NCBI GenBank assembly: GCA_026399755.1
Contig: JAPLQI010000069.1
Location: forward strand, 1-64,000
Length of the DNA stretch: 64,000 bases
Source of the DNA: Pseudomonadota bacterium
GTDB taxonomy: Bacteria > Pseudomonadota > Gammaproteobacteria > Burkholderiales > Chitinibacteraceae
Direction: 5' to 3'
The position numbers and the translations under genes were made by a program. Position 1 is the first letter of the stretch, and each line of letters begins with the position of its first letter. The notes below the pieces were generated by a model. It did not search any database. It saw only the letters and a list, made by a program, of their open reading frames with translations, and was not told where the DNA came from. Below are positions 44,100-53,455 of this stretch, in pieces.

Positions 44100-44900
44100 A
44101 TGTATCAGCTTATCGCCTCCGATCTTGATGGCACCCTGCTCAATAACGAGCATATGGTCGATGCCTACACCGCAGAAACACTCCGCACATTAGAAACAAG
44201 CGGTGTTCAATTTGTGATTGCTACCGGACGCCATTATTTAGATGTGATGGGAATTCGTGATGTATTGGGTATTCGCGCTCACTTAATTACCTCCAACGGA
44301 GCACGAATTCATAGCCCAGAAAATCAGCTAATTTATGAAGAAAATATTCCCCCACAAACGGTACAAGCACTATCGCAAGCAGAATTTTCTGCGGGAACAT
44401 TGCTGAATTTTTATTTAGACGATGCCTGGCTGATTGATCAACCCAGCCAATATTTACTCGATATGCATCAAGACTCTGGCTTTACTTACCAAATCAGTGA
44501 GTTAGCACGTCATCACGGCGAAGGTGTTGCCAAGGTGCTTTATATTGGGAACCACGCTCACCTGCTAGAAGTAGAGAAAAAACTCCACGCACGGTTCGGT
44601 ACGTCTCTTTATATCACCTTCTCTATGCCAGATTGCCTAGAAGTCATGGCGGCCAGCGTATCCAAAGGGCACGCCTTAAAAGTCGTGTTAGAGCGCCTTG
44701 GCCTATCTGCCAGCCAATGTATAGCGTTTGGTGACGGGCAAAATGATTTGGAACTACTCCAAACGGCAGGCCACCCGCGCCTGATGAGTAATGCCAATCC
44801 ACGCCTAGTGGCCAAGCTCCCTGGTGTCTTAACCATTGGCAGTAATGAAGAATCTGGCGTTGCCAAGCATCTGCGCACGCTCTTCCAAATGGCGCACTAA
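44100..44900 (+). CDS. yigL: Cof-type HAD phosphatase YigL (pyridoxal phosphatase)
   Basis: 266 residues from MYQLIASDLDGTLL, the same start and length as E. coli YigL as I recall it. Motif I SDLDGTLL, motif II FVIATGRHYLDV, motif III with Lys in SVSKGHALKVV, and motif IV IAFGDGQNDLELL. The type-IIB cap lies between motifs II and III. YigL dephosphorylates pyridoxal phosphate and sugar phosphates. The frame is open to 44013, but GGA sits nine bases before this ATG and the shorter form matches the family. Confidence 0.88.
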   Translation: MYQLIASDLDGTLLNNEHMVDAYTAETLRTLETSGVQFVIATGRHYLDVMGIRDVLGIRAHLITSNGARIHSPENQLIYEENIPPQTVQALSQAEFSAGTLLNFYLDDAWLIDQPSQYLLDMHQDSGFTYQISELARHHGEGVAKVLYIGNHAHLLEVEKKLHARFGTSLYITFSMPDCLEVMAASVSKGHALKVVLERLGLSASQCIAFGDGQNDLELLQTAGHPRLMSNANPRLVAKLPGVLTIGSNEESGVAKHLRTLFQMAH

Positions 44901-45064
44901 GACCCATGAGATAGATTGCCACCGCTATTACTCACACAGCTTTCTATCTCAACTCCCCCATATACACGCTGATGAATAGCGTTTTTTTCATATCAATGGC
45001 TACGCTCAGCTCAAATATATCTAAAAATTAATCTATTCTACTTCTGAGTAGGTGTTCTGCTCCC

Positions 45065-45111
45065 TTGCAACATTTTTTTTGTTCTGATATAAACAGTCCT
45101 AACACGAACAA
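45065..45111 (+). promoter_or_regulatory. Promoter and overlapping palindromes upstream of marR
   Basis: TTGCAA, a 17-base spacer, TATAAA (45065-45093) is a good sigma-70 match ending 33 bases before the marR ATG. TGTT-CTGATATA-AACA (45080-45095) overlaps the -10 box, and TTGTTC...GAACAA (45079-45111) spans it. This is the usual place for autorepression by a MarR protein. By eye only. Confidence 0.4.
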
Positions 45112-45126
45112 TCAGAAGCACATATC

Positions 45127-45546
45127 ATGGAAAACTTTCAAATCACGATCCGTGAACTGGTGCGCTGCTATCAAGCTTTTGAGCAATTATCCAACCGACA
45201 TATTCGTACTATGGATTTAACCCCCGCCCAATTTGACATTATTGCAACGCTCGGCAATACACAAGGCATGAGCTGCCGTGAGTTAGGCGAAAAAACGCTC
45301 ATCACAAAAGGCACTTTAACTGGAGTACTTGATCGTTTAGAAACGCGTGGCATCGTGCATCGAGAAATCATTCAGGATAACCGACGTAGCTTTCGCGTTT
45401 ATCTCAGCCCACTAGGCGAAAATTTATTTAACAGCACATTTAATCAACACCTTGAATATATTCGACCTTTTTTTGAAAACTTATCCGAAACCAAATTGTC
45501 AGAAATCACTCGTACACTTGCTGAACTTCGAAACCAGTTTAAATAA
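45127..45546 (+). CDS. MarR family transcriptional regulator
   Basis: 139 residues. Winged helix in the centre: MSCRELGEKTLITKGTLTGVL (recognition helix) followed by the wing REIIQDNRRSFRVYLSP, between N- and C-terminal dimer helices. No conserved redox Cys of the OhrR type. It leads what may be an operon with cytochrome b561 and two YceI genes, so it may sense oxidants, quinones or lipophilic phenols and control them. Palindromes overlap its likely promoter. Confidence 0.88.
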   Translation: MENFQITIRELVRCYQAFEQLSNRHIRTMDLTPAQFDIIATLGNTQGMSCRELGEKTLITKGTLTGVLDRLETRGIVHREIIQDNRRSFRVYLSPLGENLFNSTFNQHLEYIRPFFENLSETKLSEITRTLAELRNQFK

Positions 45547-45595
45547 GTATTTGTCATTTTATTTAACCCGAATCTACCTATAATTAGTGAACAAA

Positions 45596-46141
45596 ATGAG
45601 CAAAAAACAATACGACGGCGTGCAAGTTTTATTGCATTGGCTAGTTGCCTTACTCATCCTTACCGCCTTTGGCCTAGCTTGGACCATGGCCGACATGCCG
45701 CTTTCACCTGCCAAATTCAAGATTATTTCTTGGCATAAATGGGCCGGTATTACCGTGCTCGGGCTGGTGACCATTCGCCTTATTTGGCTAAAACTCAAAG
45801 GCGCTCCTGCAGCAGACCCTAGCCTACCCACTTGGCAACGCAAATTATCGACAGGTGTACATCACCTACTCTATCTATTAATGTTTGCCATGCCGCTTTC
45901 TGGCTGGTTAATGAGCTCTGCAAAAGGCTTTCCAGTCGTCTACCTAGGCCTGTGGAAATTACCTGACCTTATCGCAAAAAATGAAGCCTTAAGTGAGACA
46001 TTTAAAGATGGCCACTACTTATTTGCCACTGCCTTGCTGATTTTTATTGGTTTACATATTGCAGCTGCACTTAAACATCACTTTATTGATAAAGATGCCA
46101 TTCTTTCAAGAATGATTCCTTTTTTACGCAAAGACAAATAA
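45596..46141 (+). CDS. Cytochrome b561 (YceJ-like)
   Basis: 181 residues, four membrane helices. Heme-ligand His candidates are in VLLHWLVALL, ISWHKWAGI, STGVHHLLYLL and IGLHIAAALKHH, the pattern of bacterial di-heme b561. It passes electrons between the quinone pool and periplasmic partners. GTG at 45587 is an alternative start three codons upstream; neither has a good ribosome site. It sits directly before two YceI genes, as in the E. coli yceJ-yceI pair. Confidence 0.9.
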   Translation: MSKKQYDGVQVLLHWLVALLILTAFGLAWTMADMPLSPAKFKIISWHKWAGITVLGLVTIRLIWLKLKGAPAADPSLPTWQRKLSTGVHHLLYLLMFAMPLSGWLMSSAKGFPVVYLGLWKLPDLIAKNEALSETFKDGHYLFATALLIFIGLHIAAALKHHFIDKDAILSRMIPFLRKDK

Positions 46142-46166
46142 TTTACTTTATCTCATGGAGAATGGA

Positions 46167-46727
46167 ATGATTCGTCATATTCTGAGTGCAACAGTACTCA
46201 CAGCACTTAGCTTTTCAGCCAGCGCCGCACAAACGCTTGTTCCGCAAAAAAGTAAAGTTGATTTCACTTTTAAGCAAATGGGCGTGTCCGTTGACGGTGG
46301 ATTTAAAAGCTTTGCTGCCAAAGTAGATTTTGATCCCGCAAAGCCAGAAAAAGCTCAGGCCGAAATTACTGTCGATTTAGCCAGTATTGATGTGGGCGGC
46401 AGCGATGGTAATACCGAAGCCAAAAAGAAAGCTTGGTTTGACGTTGCCAGCTTTCCTAAAGCCACTTTTATTGCCAGCAGCGTTAAACCACTTGGCAATA
46501 ATAAATTTGAAGCGAAAGGCAAATTAACCATCAAAGGCGTTAGTCGAGATGTAACAACTCAACTCACCGCCAAGCCTGAAGCAGGCCATCTTATTGTAGA
46601 AGGCACACTGCCTATTTTACGATTGCAATATAAATTAGGTGATGGCATGTGGGCAGATACCGATACCGTTGCAGATCAAGTTACCGTTAAATTTAAAATC
46701 GCCTTAGCGGGCACAGCAGGCAAATAA
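46167..46727 (+). CDS. YceI family periplasmic protein, copy 1
   Basis: 186 residues. Signal peptide ending ASA near residue 21, then the YceI lipocalin-like barrel: VDFTFKQMGVSVDGGFKSF, DVASFPKATFIASSV, KGKLTIKGVSRDVTT. YceI proteins bind polyisoprenoid or amide-bearing lipids in the periplasm. GGAG lies six bases before the ATG at 46167, so I skip the in-frame Met four codons upstream. It lacks the usual SHMGF block of YceI and is only moderately similar to copy 2. Confidence 0.9.
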   Translation: MIRHILSATVLTALSFSASAAQTLVPQKSKVDFTFKQMGVSVDGGFKSFAAKVDFDPAKPEKAQAEITVDLASIDVGGSDGNTEAKKKAWFDVASFPKATFIASSVKPLGNNKFEAKGKLTIKGVSRDVTTQLTAKPEAGHLIVEGTLPILRLQYKLGDGMWADTDTVADQVTVKFKIALAGTAGK

Positions 46728-46754
46728 GTTTTACCCACCCACTGGAGTCATAAG

Positions 46755-47321
46755 ATGAAGCGTTTTATTGCCACAGCATTATTAGCAGGTTTAACTAGCA
46801 CCGCATTTGCTGCACCTGTTGTGTATGAAATCGATCCATCACACACCTACCCTAGCTTTGAATTAAGCCACATGGGCTTTTCAATTCAAAATGGCCGCTT
46901 TGATAAATCCAGCGGCACCATTACGCTAGATGCGGCAAAGAAAACGGGTAGCGTAGATATCAGCATCGACACACGCAGCCTAAATAGCGGCTGGGAAAAA
47001 CGCGATGCGCACGTTAAAGGCCCAGATTTCTTCAATACAGAAAAATTCCCAGCAATGACCTTTAAATCCAATAAATTGGTATTTGAAGGCGAAAAATTAG
47101 TCGCTGTTGATGGTAACTTCACCTTGCTAGGCGTAACCAAGCCACTCACATTAGCAGTTAGCAATTTCAAATGTGATATGCACCCAATGATGAAAAAACC
47201 AGCTTGCGGTGCCAATGCTAGCGCAACAATCAAACGTAGTGAATTCGGTATGAGCACTTATGTGCCTAATATCGGCGACGATGTTAAGCTCAATATTGCA
47301 GTAGAAGCAGTGCAGAAATAA
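46755..47321 (+). CDS. YceI family periplasmic protein, copy 2
   Basis: 188 residues. Signal peptide ending AFA, then YEIDPSHTYPSFELSHMGFS, the textbook YceI start, HVKGPDFFNTEKFPAMTFKSN and NFTLLGVTKPLTLAV. A Cys pair (KCDMHPMMKKPACG) may form a disulfide. GGAG lies seven bases upstream of the ATG. Last gene of the marR-b561-yceI-yceI group and followed by a strong terminator. Confidence 0.92.
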   Translation: MKRFIATALLAGLTSTAFAAPVVYEIDPSHTYPSFELSHMGFSIQNGRFDKSSGTITLDAAKKTGSVDISIDTRSLNSGWEKRDAHVKGPDFFNTEKFPAMTFKSNKLVFEGEKLVAVDGNFTLLGVTKPLTLAVSNFKCDMHPMMKKPACGANASATIKRSEFGMSTYVPNIGDDVKLNIAVEAVQK

Positions 47322-47337
47322 GTCGGCAATCTATTTT

Positions 47338-47374
47338 AATAAAAAGGCTTCTCATATCGAGAAGCCTTTTTTTA
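47338..47374 (+). terminator. Terminator after the second yceI gene
   Basis: AAAAAGGCTTCTC-ATATC-GAGAAGCCTTTTTTT: 13-base perfect stem and a T-run of seven. Confidence 0.92.
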
Positions 47375-47461
47375 ATTCCTAACGGAATTTCACGAAGAAA
47401 ACCACTAGAAGAACATCTGATTTAAAGGTTTTAGTCGTTTTAAAACTAATCATTTAAAGTA

Positions 47462-49297
47462 TCAAGTCTTATTAGACTCTAACAATACCACACAATTTTT
47501 TCCCTGACGCTTAGCCTGATAAGTGCCATCATCAGCCCGCTTCACAAGGCTTTTAGCATCGTCACCCGTTATAAATTGGCTCACGCCAATACTCACGGTG
47601 CAATGCAAAACCTGCCCCTCTGTAGGGCGATGAATTTGATCCGCAAAACGCTGGCGCAAACGCTCCGCCACATTAATGGCATCATCACTGCGTGTTTCAG
47701 GCAAAATCACAATAAACTCTTCGCCCCCATAACGATAAGCACTATCCATTTCCCGCAAGCAGCCACGAATCACCATCGCAAGCGATTGCAATACTTTATC
47801 TCCTTCTAAATGGCCGAATTGATCATTTACTTTTTTGAAATTATCAATATCCATGAGTAATAAAGATAAAGGCCGCCCATAACGCCTTGCACGCTCTAAT
47901 TCTTTTTCAATACTTTCATAAAAATGCCGACTATTGTATAAACCCGTCATTCCATCGGTAATACTTAAATCTCGATAGCGTGCTTCACTGGCTTTTAAAG
48001 CCTCTTCCGCTAAACGCCGCTCATTCATATCTTGCAAGGTTTCAATGGCACCGACCACACCCCCATTCATATCACGCAAGGGTGCGGCAGTAAAAAAAAC
48101 CCATTTTCCTTCTGGGCCAAAATGGGTAAAGAAATCTTCGGCTTCAAATACGCCTTCGATCAAACGAGAAGGCCGAAATTTACCATGATAAAACTGATCT
48201 ACATCCTCGGCCATGGCCCCATTCATAATTAAATCAGCCATCACAGGACGATCACTCGGATAAAAAGCCCGCCATTGCTCCTTGGTGCCAATCACTTCTT
48301 TTGCCGCCAAGCCCGTCAAGGCCTCACAGGCACGATTCCAGTGAGTCACAGTGTGGTCTCGATCAATTACAAAAGTCGCCACCGAGCTGCCATCCACAAT
48401 TTGCGCCAAAAAAGCTTGGCTAGCCTGTAAAGCCGCCTCCACCTCATGCCGCTGGCTAACATCTTGTAAGGTTTCCATTGCGCCAACGACTTTGCCACAG
48501 GCATCTCGAATAGGCGTTGCGGTAAAATAAATCCACCGCCCTTTCTCACCGAAATGCTGAAAAAAATCTTCAGCCTCGAACACCCCTTTCACATTGGTGG
48601 AAATCTGGGCTTTGCCCTGATAAAACAAACCCACACTATGCTCGAGGGCATCATCCAACATTAAATCAGCCAGTACTGGACGCGGTGCCTTATAAAATGC
48701 CTGCCATTGATTGCAAGTACCAATCATTTCAAATGCTTTTTTCCCAGTAAATACTTCGCAAGCTTGATTCCAATGTGTCACCTTATGATTGCAATCAATC
48801 ACAAAAGACGCCACAGGGCTGCCTTCGACAATTTGGCTTAAGCTCAGCCTGTGCTCCATCATATCGAGCTCGGCACTCGTGCGAGCCAGCTGCTCTCGAC
48901 TTTCATTGATCGCCCGCAGCAACACAATAGGGAGCAGCGCTAAAAATCCGCCTTTAGGATCTTTAATCAAAAAATGATCATTTTTTAACTGCACGGCCTG
49001 CTTAACCCACACCTCACGCCCTGCTGGGGCCAAAATCACAATGGGCAAATTTTGGCTGAGTTGCATCAGCTGTTTGGCATATTTAAGATGGTTTTCAGCC
49101 AAATCAATCACTAAAACATCAATTAAATGGCCTTTAGAGCTAAGCACCTGATCGAGCTGTACCAAATCACGGCACTCTTGAATCGTGCACGGTATCTCAC
49201 CTTCCGACATACCACGAATAAGCGAAGCACTATCCGTACCTTGTCCTAGCAGTAATAAAATGCTCAGATGCGAAGGCGACTCACTGTACAACAACAT
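47462..49297 (-). CDS. PAS-PAS-GGDEF diguanylate cyclase with N-terminal receiver-like domain
   Basis: 611 residues. Residues 10-130 resemble a receiver fold (VLVIDLAENHL, then VVILAPAGREVWV), though not all phosphorylation residues are clear. Two PAS/PAC units follow at about 155-290 and 295-430 and are strongly alike (FVIDCNHKVTHWNQACEVFTG versus FVIDRDHTVTHWNRACEALTG). The C-terminal 170 residues are a GGDEF domain: DITDGMTGLYN-like start, MDIDNFKKVNDQFGH, and the active site YRYGGEEF. It makes c-di-GMP, which would act on YcgR. No EAL domain. No I-site RxxD is obvious at the usual place. Confidence 0.9.
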   Translation of the reverse strand: MLLYSESPSHLSILLLLGQGTDSASLIRGMSEGEIPCTIQECRDLVQLDQVLSSKGHLIDVLVIDLAENHLKYAKQLMQLSQNLPIVILAPAGREVWVKQAVQLKNDHFLIKDPKGGFLALLPIVLLRAINESREQLARTSAELDMMEHRLSLSQIVEGSPVASFVIDCNHKVTHWNQACEVFTGKKAFEMIGTCNQWQAFYKAPRPVLADLMLDDALEHSVGLFYQGKAQISTNVKGVFEAEDFFQHFGEKGRWIYFTATPIRDACGKVVGAMETLQDVSQRHEVEAALQASQAFLAQIVDGSSVATFVIDRDHTVTHWNRACEALTGLAAKEVIGTKEQWRAFYPSDRPVMADLIMNGAMAEDVDQFYHGKFRPSRLIEGVFEAEDFFTHFGPEGKWVFFTAAPLRDMNGGVVGAIETLQDMNERRLAEEALKASEARYRDLSITDGMTGLYNSRHFYESIEKELERARRYGRPLSLLLMDIDNFKKVNDQFGHLEGDKVLQSLAMVIRGCLREMDSAYRYGGEEFIVILPETRSDDAINVAERLRQRFADQIHRPTEGQVLHCTVSIGVSQFITGDDAKSLVKRADDGTYQAKRQGKNCVVLLESNKT

Positions 49298-49620
49298 AAA
49301 AACCCCAGTACACGTAAGGAATTCAGAAAAGGATAAATCCCCAAGTTAAAAAAAGTGGAGAATACCTAATCAGTAAAGGTGCTTTTATGTGGCATTACAA
49401 GAAAAAACCCAGCCATCGGCTTATCAAAGTACAGAATTAAAAACATTAAAAACTCATGCACTCACTACTGTAATTTTCATTAAATTTTATTTGTAAGTTA
49501 TAAGGCAAAAAGAATAGAAAAACACACTGCGCATCCTAATTACATAAAGAGTAAAAACGAAAGCTAACTCCTAATCAAGATCACTCATGCCGAACAGCTC
49601 TAGCTGCTTGTGCTATCGCT
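49298..49620. other. Intergenic gap, nothing recognised
   Basis: About 320 AT-rich bases between the start of the diguanylate cyclase gene and the end of the DUF748 gene, both on the minus strand. I find no dispersed repeat, no clear terminator hairpin and no ORF with a convincing ribosome site. It should hold the diguanylate cyclase promoter. Confidence 0.6.
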
Positions 49621-52600
49621 TTATTTCAAATCAAATTTCACTCGTGATTTTTCGACGTCAGCGCTAATTATTTTTGGCTTCACCAGAAAAATACGCGACT
49701 CATCTACGCCAGCAGCCAATAATGCCGCCTTTAACAACAGAGCACGGCGTAAACCAAGTGCATAGATCTCATCCTCTTTTATTTCTGTATGCTCTAAAAT
49801 GAGTTTTTCCATTTCTGAATCAGTCAAAGATTTATTCAAACCAATTAAATTAGTGGGCTTAGCAAATCTTTCATTTTTATACACTTTTTCTAAAAGATCA
49901 GAATACTCATCCTTATTAATAAGCAATTCTTTTTCATCTTCAATTGACTTTGCATCCTCCGCAATTTTAGATAGCTTTAATACGCGAACCTTCTTCTGCA
50001 AATTTTTTGATTTTAAACCTTCACTCTCAGACCGCGGATTAAGTAAACTTTGAATTTCTAGTTTTAATGCTGGCCGGTCGGCAAGTATTTCAGCTAATGC
50101 CCGTATATTTTTTTCTGCCCCAGCATCTATCTTTTCACTACCCGAAGCAAAATCAATTTGCGATAGCGTTGCACCTTCGTGGCCAAAAGAGCTAGCTAAT
50201 GCATCAAAAGGTGAGGCGACAATTTTTTCCACTACATTAGCAATCATTTGCCAAATAATGCCACTCACACTAAATTCTGGATCATCTAAAGAGCCTTGCA
50301 CTGGCAAATTAAGACTAATCTGGCCACGTCGATCAGTAAGCAAAGATAAAGCGAATTTAACAGGCAAAGAAGTTACCCCCTCACTATCAATCTTTTCATC
50401 ACTTAATGTCAGCTGATCTAAGAAAATTTTGTTTGTCGCTGTTAGTTTATTATTTTCGATTTTATAAGCTAAATCCATTGAAATTTTTCCTTTTTCAACC
50501 CCATAGCCTGCATATTTAGTGGCATAGGTTGAAGCAGAAGTTAAATCATAGTCTTTAACGCCACCTTTAAGATCAAGATATATTTTCTTTGATAAAGGGT
50601 TGAGTTCACCATTTAGCTGAGCGGCCGCAGATTTATCTACAAAAGCATGTAAATCAAGCCTAGCACGTGCGTTTTCTGCACTTGATAAGCCATACACGCT
50701 ACCTGCCATAGCCGTTAAATTAGCCGTAAAATTAGGCTTAATAAAGAAATCACTATAACGAACGTCCCCATTCGTCAGTATAATTTTTTTAATATTAATC
50801 GATGGCAATACATTATTATCCGCTACAGGCGCTACCACTTGGCTCACTTCGCTTGCGGCTTGAGCCACAGATACCTGCTTACCATCATGCACTATAATAT
50901 CTTGCAAATTAAGTCTACCCTTAGGCGATAAAATAAGCCGAGAGAAGAATTTATCTAATGCCACTTCGGCCACATCTACCCGTAATGGCAATAAAGCAGC
51001 ATCAATACCTTTAAAATTTAATTTATCCCATTTTAAAAAGGCCGTCGATGTTTGTTTATCAATCGCATAAAAACGATCAACACTTAAAGCACCACGGTAG
51101 CGAGCATTTAAAGCGGGCTTAGTGTCAACTTGTAAATTTCCATTGGCATTTAAAAGACCACGCGCCAAAGAAATATTTAAATATTTAGTAAAATAAGGCT
51201 GCAAAAAAACAGCGTTCACATTACGCACATCGAGGGCTATTTGTGCAGCCAAAGGAATGGGGACAAGGTCTGCACTTAAATCGATACGGCCTCGGCCTCC
51301 CCAAGTGCCATTAAATTTTAATTTTCCCTTACTCCCTTCCTGCGTATCTAAATGATCAAATAGCAATGAAATATTATGGATAGGAATAGGAGGTGCTTTT
51401 GCTAAGCGCTGATCAGCAAAATCAACTTTCCATCCACTCATATCTACTTTATCTACCTGCACCCGCCATGGTGGGGAAGTACGAGTGGATTTACTATTTG
51501 GCATCAGCTCAGAAAAATTAAACTGCCCATTTGCAAGCAGCTGAGCCGCAAGCTGGCCTCCTTTACTCTCAATCGCCAATGCCTTAATGGAGCGCAAAGT
51601 TGAATCAAGCTCAAGCGTTTTAAGGGCTAATTCATTAAGCTCTAGTAATGGCTTTTTACTCTGAGACAAACCTAAGGAAAACTGTTGCAACTGTAGCTCA
51701 GTATCTTTTATTGAATAAGCCAAAGGTTCAGCTGAAAAATGAGCTGTGGTTTGCAAATTAAGTTGGCCATCGTTGATCTCCCCCTTAAAGTAAGGCGCAA
51801 TAAATGTTCCATACTTTTTCAATTGCAAGGCAGTGATTTTTATTTTCCCATCGATCACTAAGGGCTGGGGAGAAATGGCTAGGTCGGCAAAAAATTGCTC
51901 ACCCTGAGCTGTTGTAGCAGAAAATTGAAGCGGAATAGGCTGCCCCGCCTGATTTGAATAGGCAGCGGCATCGAGCTTGATCTCTTCAAACGGTAAACCA
52001 AGGTAGCTAATACGGCTATGGCTTACTTTAATATTTTTTATATTTATAACACTTTTATCAAGCTCTTTTGATTCACTAACGCCGTCTCTATTCTTACTTA
52101 TTGCCTGCTGCCAATTTAAATTCCCTTGCTCATTTTTTTCTATGACGGCATCCAAGCCATCTACGCTTACGTCTTCTAATTTATATTTCTGTGCTAGGGG
52201 TTCAAAATCTTTTAATTTTAATGCTATTTTCTTTACACTAATTAATGGGTCATCCTTTAATTGCAAATTAAAATCATCTAACTGCAAAGGGCCATTGATA
52301 AGTAATTTTGTTTTATTTTTATCAATTTTAAACTGTAAAGTAAGCTGACCTGACAAATAGGCCGATAGCAATTTAAGATTATTAGGTAATTCAACATATT
52401 TTATATATTCTTGAATCGCTATTTTTTGTAGATCAAACACCAACTGAGTATCTAGACTATTTGAAAATGGCCTACTACTTGCATCAATATTAAATGGTGA
52501 TCCATTTAATTTACCTGCCACGCTGGGTTTTATATACTCATCCACTTTATGCGATAAAGTAGAAACAAAAGGAAGGGAGATATCTAAATTTGTTATTTTT

Positions 52601-53097
52601 TGTTGTGTATGCAAAAATTGATCGTTAAAATTCACCAACCCATTTTTAACTTTAATATTATTAAGTGAAAATTTCGTCTGTCCGCCATTCTGGCCTTCTT
52701 TTTTTGAAAACTTTGTTAATAAATCAGAAAAATTATATTTAGACTCATTTAATCTAACAATATCTAACACAGGGTTAATCAGTGTAATTTCTCTAATAAC
52801 AGGAGCCATATGCCAAAAAGAAGCTAACTCAACATCAAGGACCATTGATTTAAAACGTACAAAAGGTTCCCCCTTATCAGCAATATTCACACCACGCAAA
52901 GTTGCCTTAAATATAAATGGATTAAAATCAACATCTTCAATACTTACAGTGCGATTTAAGGTACTAGATAGTATTGCTTCCAATTTAGGTTGAGCCCAGC
53001 GAGGCAGCAACACGCCTCCAATTATTGCTAACACCAAAATAGATAGGCCGAAGAACAGCACCCAACGTTGCAAATTTATGCTGATTTTGCGTCCCAT
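49621..53097 (-). CDS. DUF748 / AsmA-like giant envelope protein
   Basis: 1158 residues from MGRKISINLQRW. One N-terminal helix (WVLFFGLSILVLAIIGGVLL) anchors it in the inner membrane. The AsmA-type opening follows (VSIEDVDFNPFIFKATLRGVNI), then a very long run of beta-strand repeats. The C-terminal part has an OmpA-like segment (LSQIDFASGSEKIDAGAEKN). AsmA-superfamily proteins form long grooves thought to carry phospholipids between membranes; members with DUF748 are less studied. The TTG at 53118 is an alternative start but adds seven unconvincing residues. Isolated gene, visibly AT-richer than its neighbours. Confidence 0.85.
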   Translation of the reverse strand: MGRKISINLQRWVLFFGLSILVLAIIGGVLLPRWAQPKLEAILSSTLNRTVSIEDVDFNPFIFKATLRGVNIADKGEPFVRFKSMVLDVELASFWHMAPVIREITLINPVLDIVRLNESKYNFSDLLTKFSKKEGQNGGQTKFSLNNIKVKNGLVNFNDQFLHTQQKITNLDISLPFVSTLSHKVDEYIKPSVAGKLNGSPFNIDASSRPFSNSLDTQLVFDLQKIAIQEYIKYVELPNNLKLLSAYLSGQLTLQFKIDKNKTKLLINGPLQLDDFNLQLKDDPLISVKKIALKLKDFEPLAQKYKLEDVSVDGLDAVIEKNEQGNLNWQQAISKNRDGVSESKELDKSVINIKNIKVSHSRISYLGLPFEEIKLDAAAYSNQAGQPIPLQFSATTAQGEQFFADLAISPQPLVIDGKIKITALQLKKYGTFIAPYFKGEINDGQLNLQTTAHFSAEPLAYSIKDTELQLQQFSLGLSQSKKPLLELNELALKTLELDSTLRSIKALAIESKGGQLAAQLLANGQFNFSELMPNSKSTRTSPPWRVQVDKVDMSGWKVDFADQRLAKAPPIPIHNISLLFDHLDTQEGSKGKLKFNGTWGGRGRIDLSADLVPIPLAAQIALDVRNVNAVFLQPYFTKYLNISLARGLLNANGNLQVDTKPALNARYRGALSVDRFYAIDKQTSTAFLKWDKLNFKGIDAALLPLRVDVAEVALDKFFSRLILSPKGRLNLQDIIVHDGKQVSVAQAASEVSQVVAPVADNNVLPSINIKKIILTNGDVRYSDFFIKPNFTANLTAMAGSVYGLSSAENARARLDLHAFVDKSAAAQLNGELNPLSKKIYLDLKGGVKDYDLTSASTYATKYAGYGVEKGKISMDLAYKIENNKLTATNKIFLDQLTLSDEKIDSEGVTSLPVKFALSLLTDRRGQISLNLPVQGSLDDPEFSVSGIIWQMIANVVEKIVASPFDALASSFGHEGATLSQIDFASGSEKIDAGAEKNIRALAEILADRPALKLEIQSLLNPRSESEGLKSKNLQKKVRVLKLSKIAEDAKSIEDEKELLINKDEYSDLLEKVYKNERFAKPTNLIGLNKSLTDSEMEKLILEHTEIKEDEIYALGLRRALLLKAALLAAGVDESRIFLVKPKIISADVEKSRVKFDLK

Positions 53098-53455
53098 CAA
53101 GTGACACTCAACTTTCAATAATTATTAAGTCCATATTTTAAACCGAGTCGCTCATTACTGCCTATTGAACATATCACTTGTCTGCAAAAAACACGTAATG
53201 AGCCGATATGTAAAATGGAGAGTAAAATAGGCTCAAGCTAGGGCATATTTCGATATGCACCCAATACTATTAGAAACACGGTCTAAAATGATGCCGTGGG
53301 AGTATGCAGTTAAGGCACTTCGTGCTCTTATCTTCCGAATTTATGCTTACTAATAGCGCTTATACACAAAAATATTCAGCAAGATGCATGGCAAAAGCTT
53401 AGAATCTGTAAGTATTTTATAAACGTTTACCTGCTTATTTTATTGGATTCCCAAC
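53098..53455. other. Intergenic gap between divergent genes
   Basis: Separates the DUF748 gene (-) from the STAS gene (+). It must hold both promoters. A 32-residue plus-strand ORF (53255-53353, starting MHPILLETRSKMMPWEY) is present but has a poorly spaced ribosome site, and I do not call it. No dispersed repeat seen. Confidence 0.55.

Noticed and set aside
53255-53353. 32-residue plus-strand ORF ending ALRALIFRIYAY
   Set aside because: Composition is protein-like, but the only ribosome-like motif (AGGG) is 11 bases away and there is no other support.
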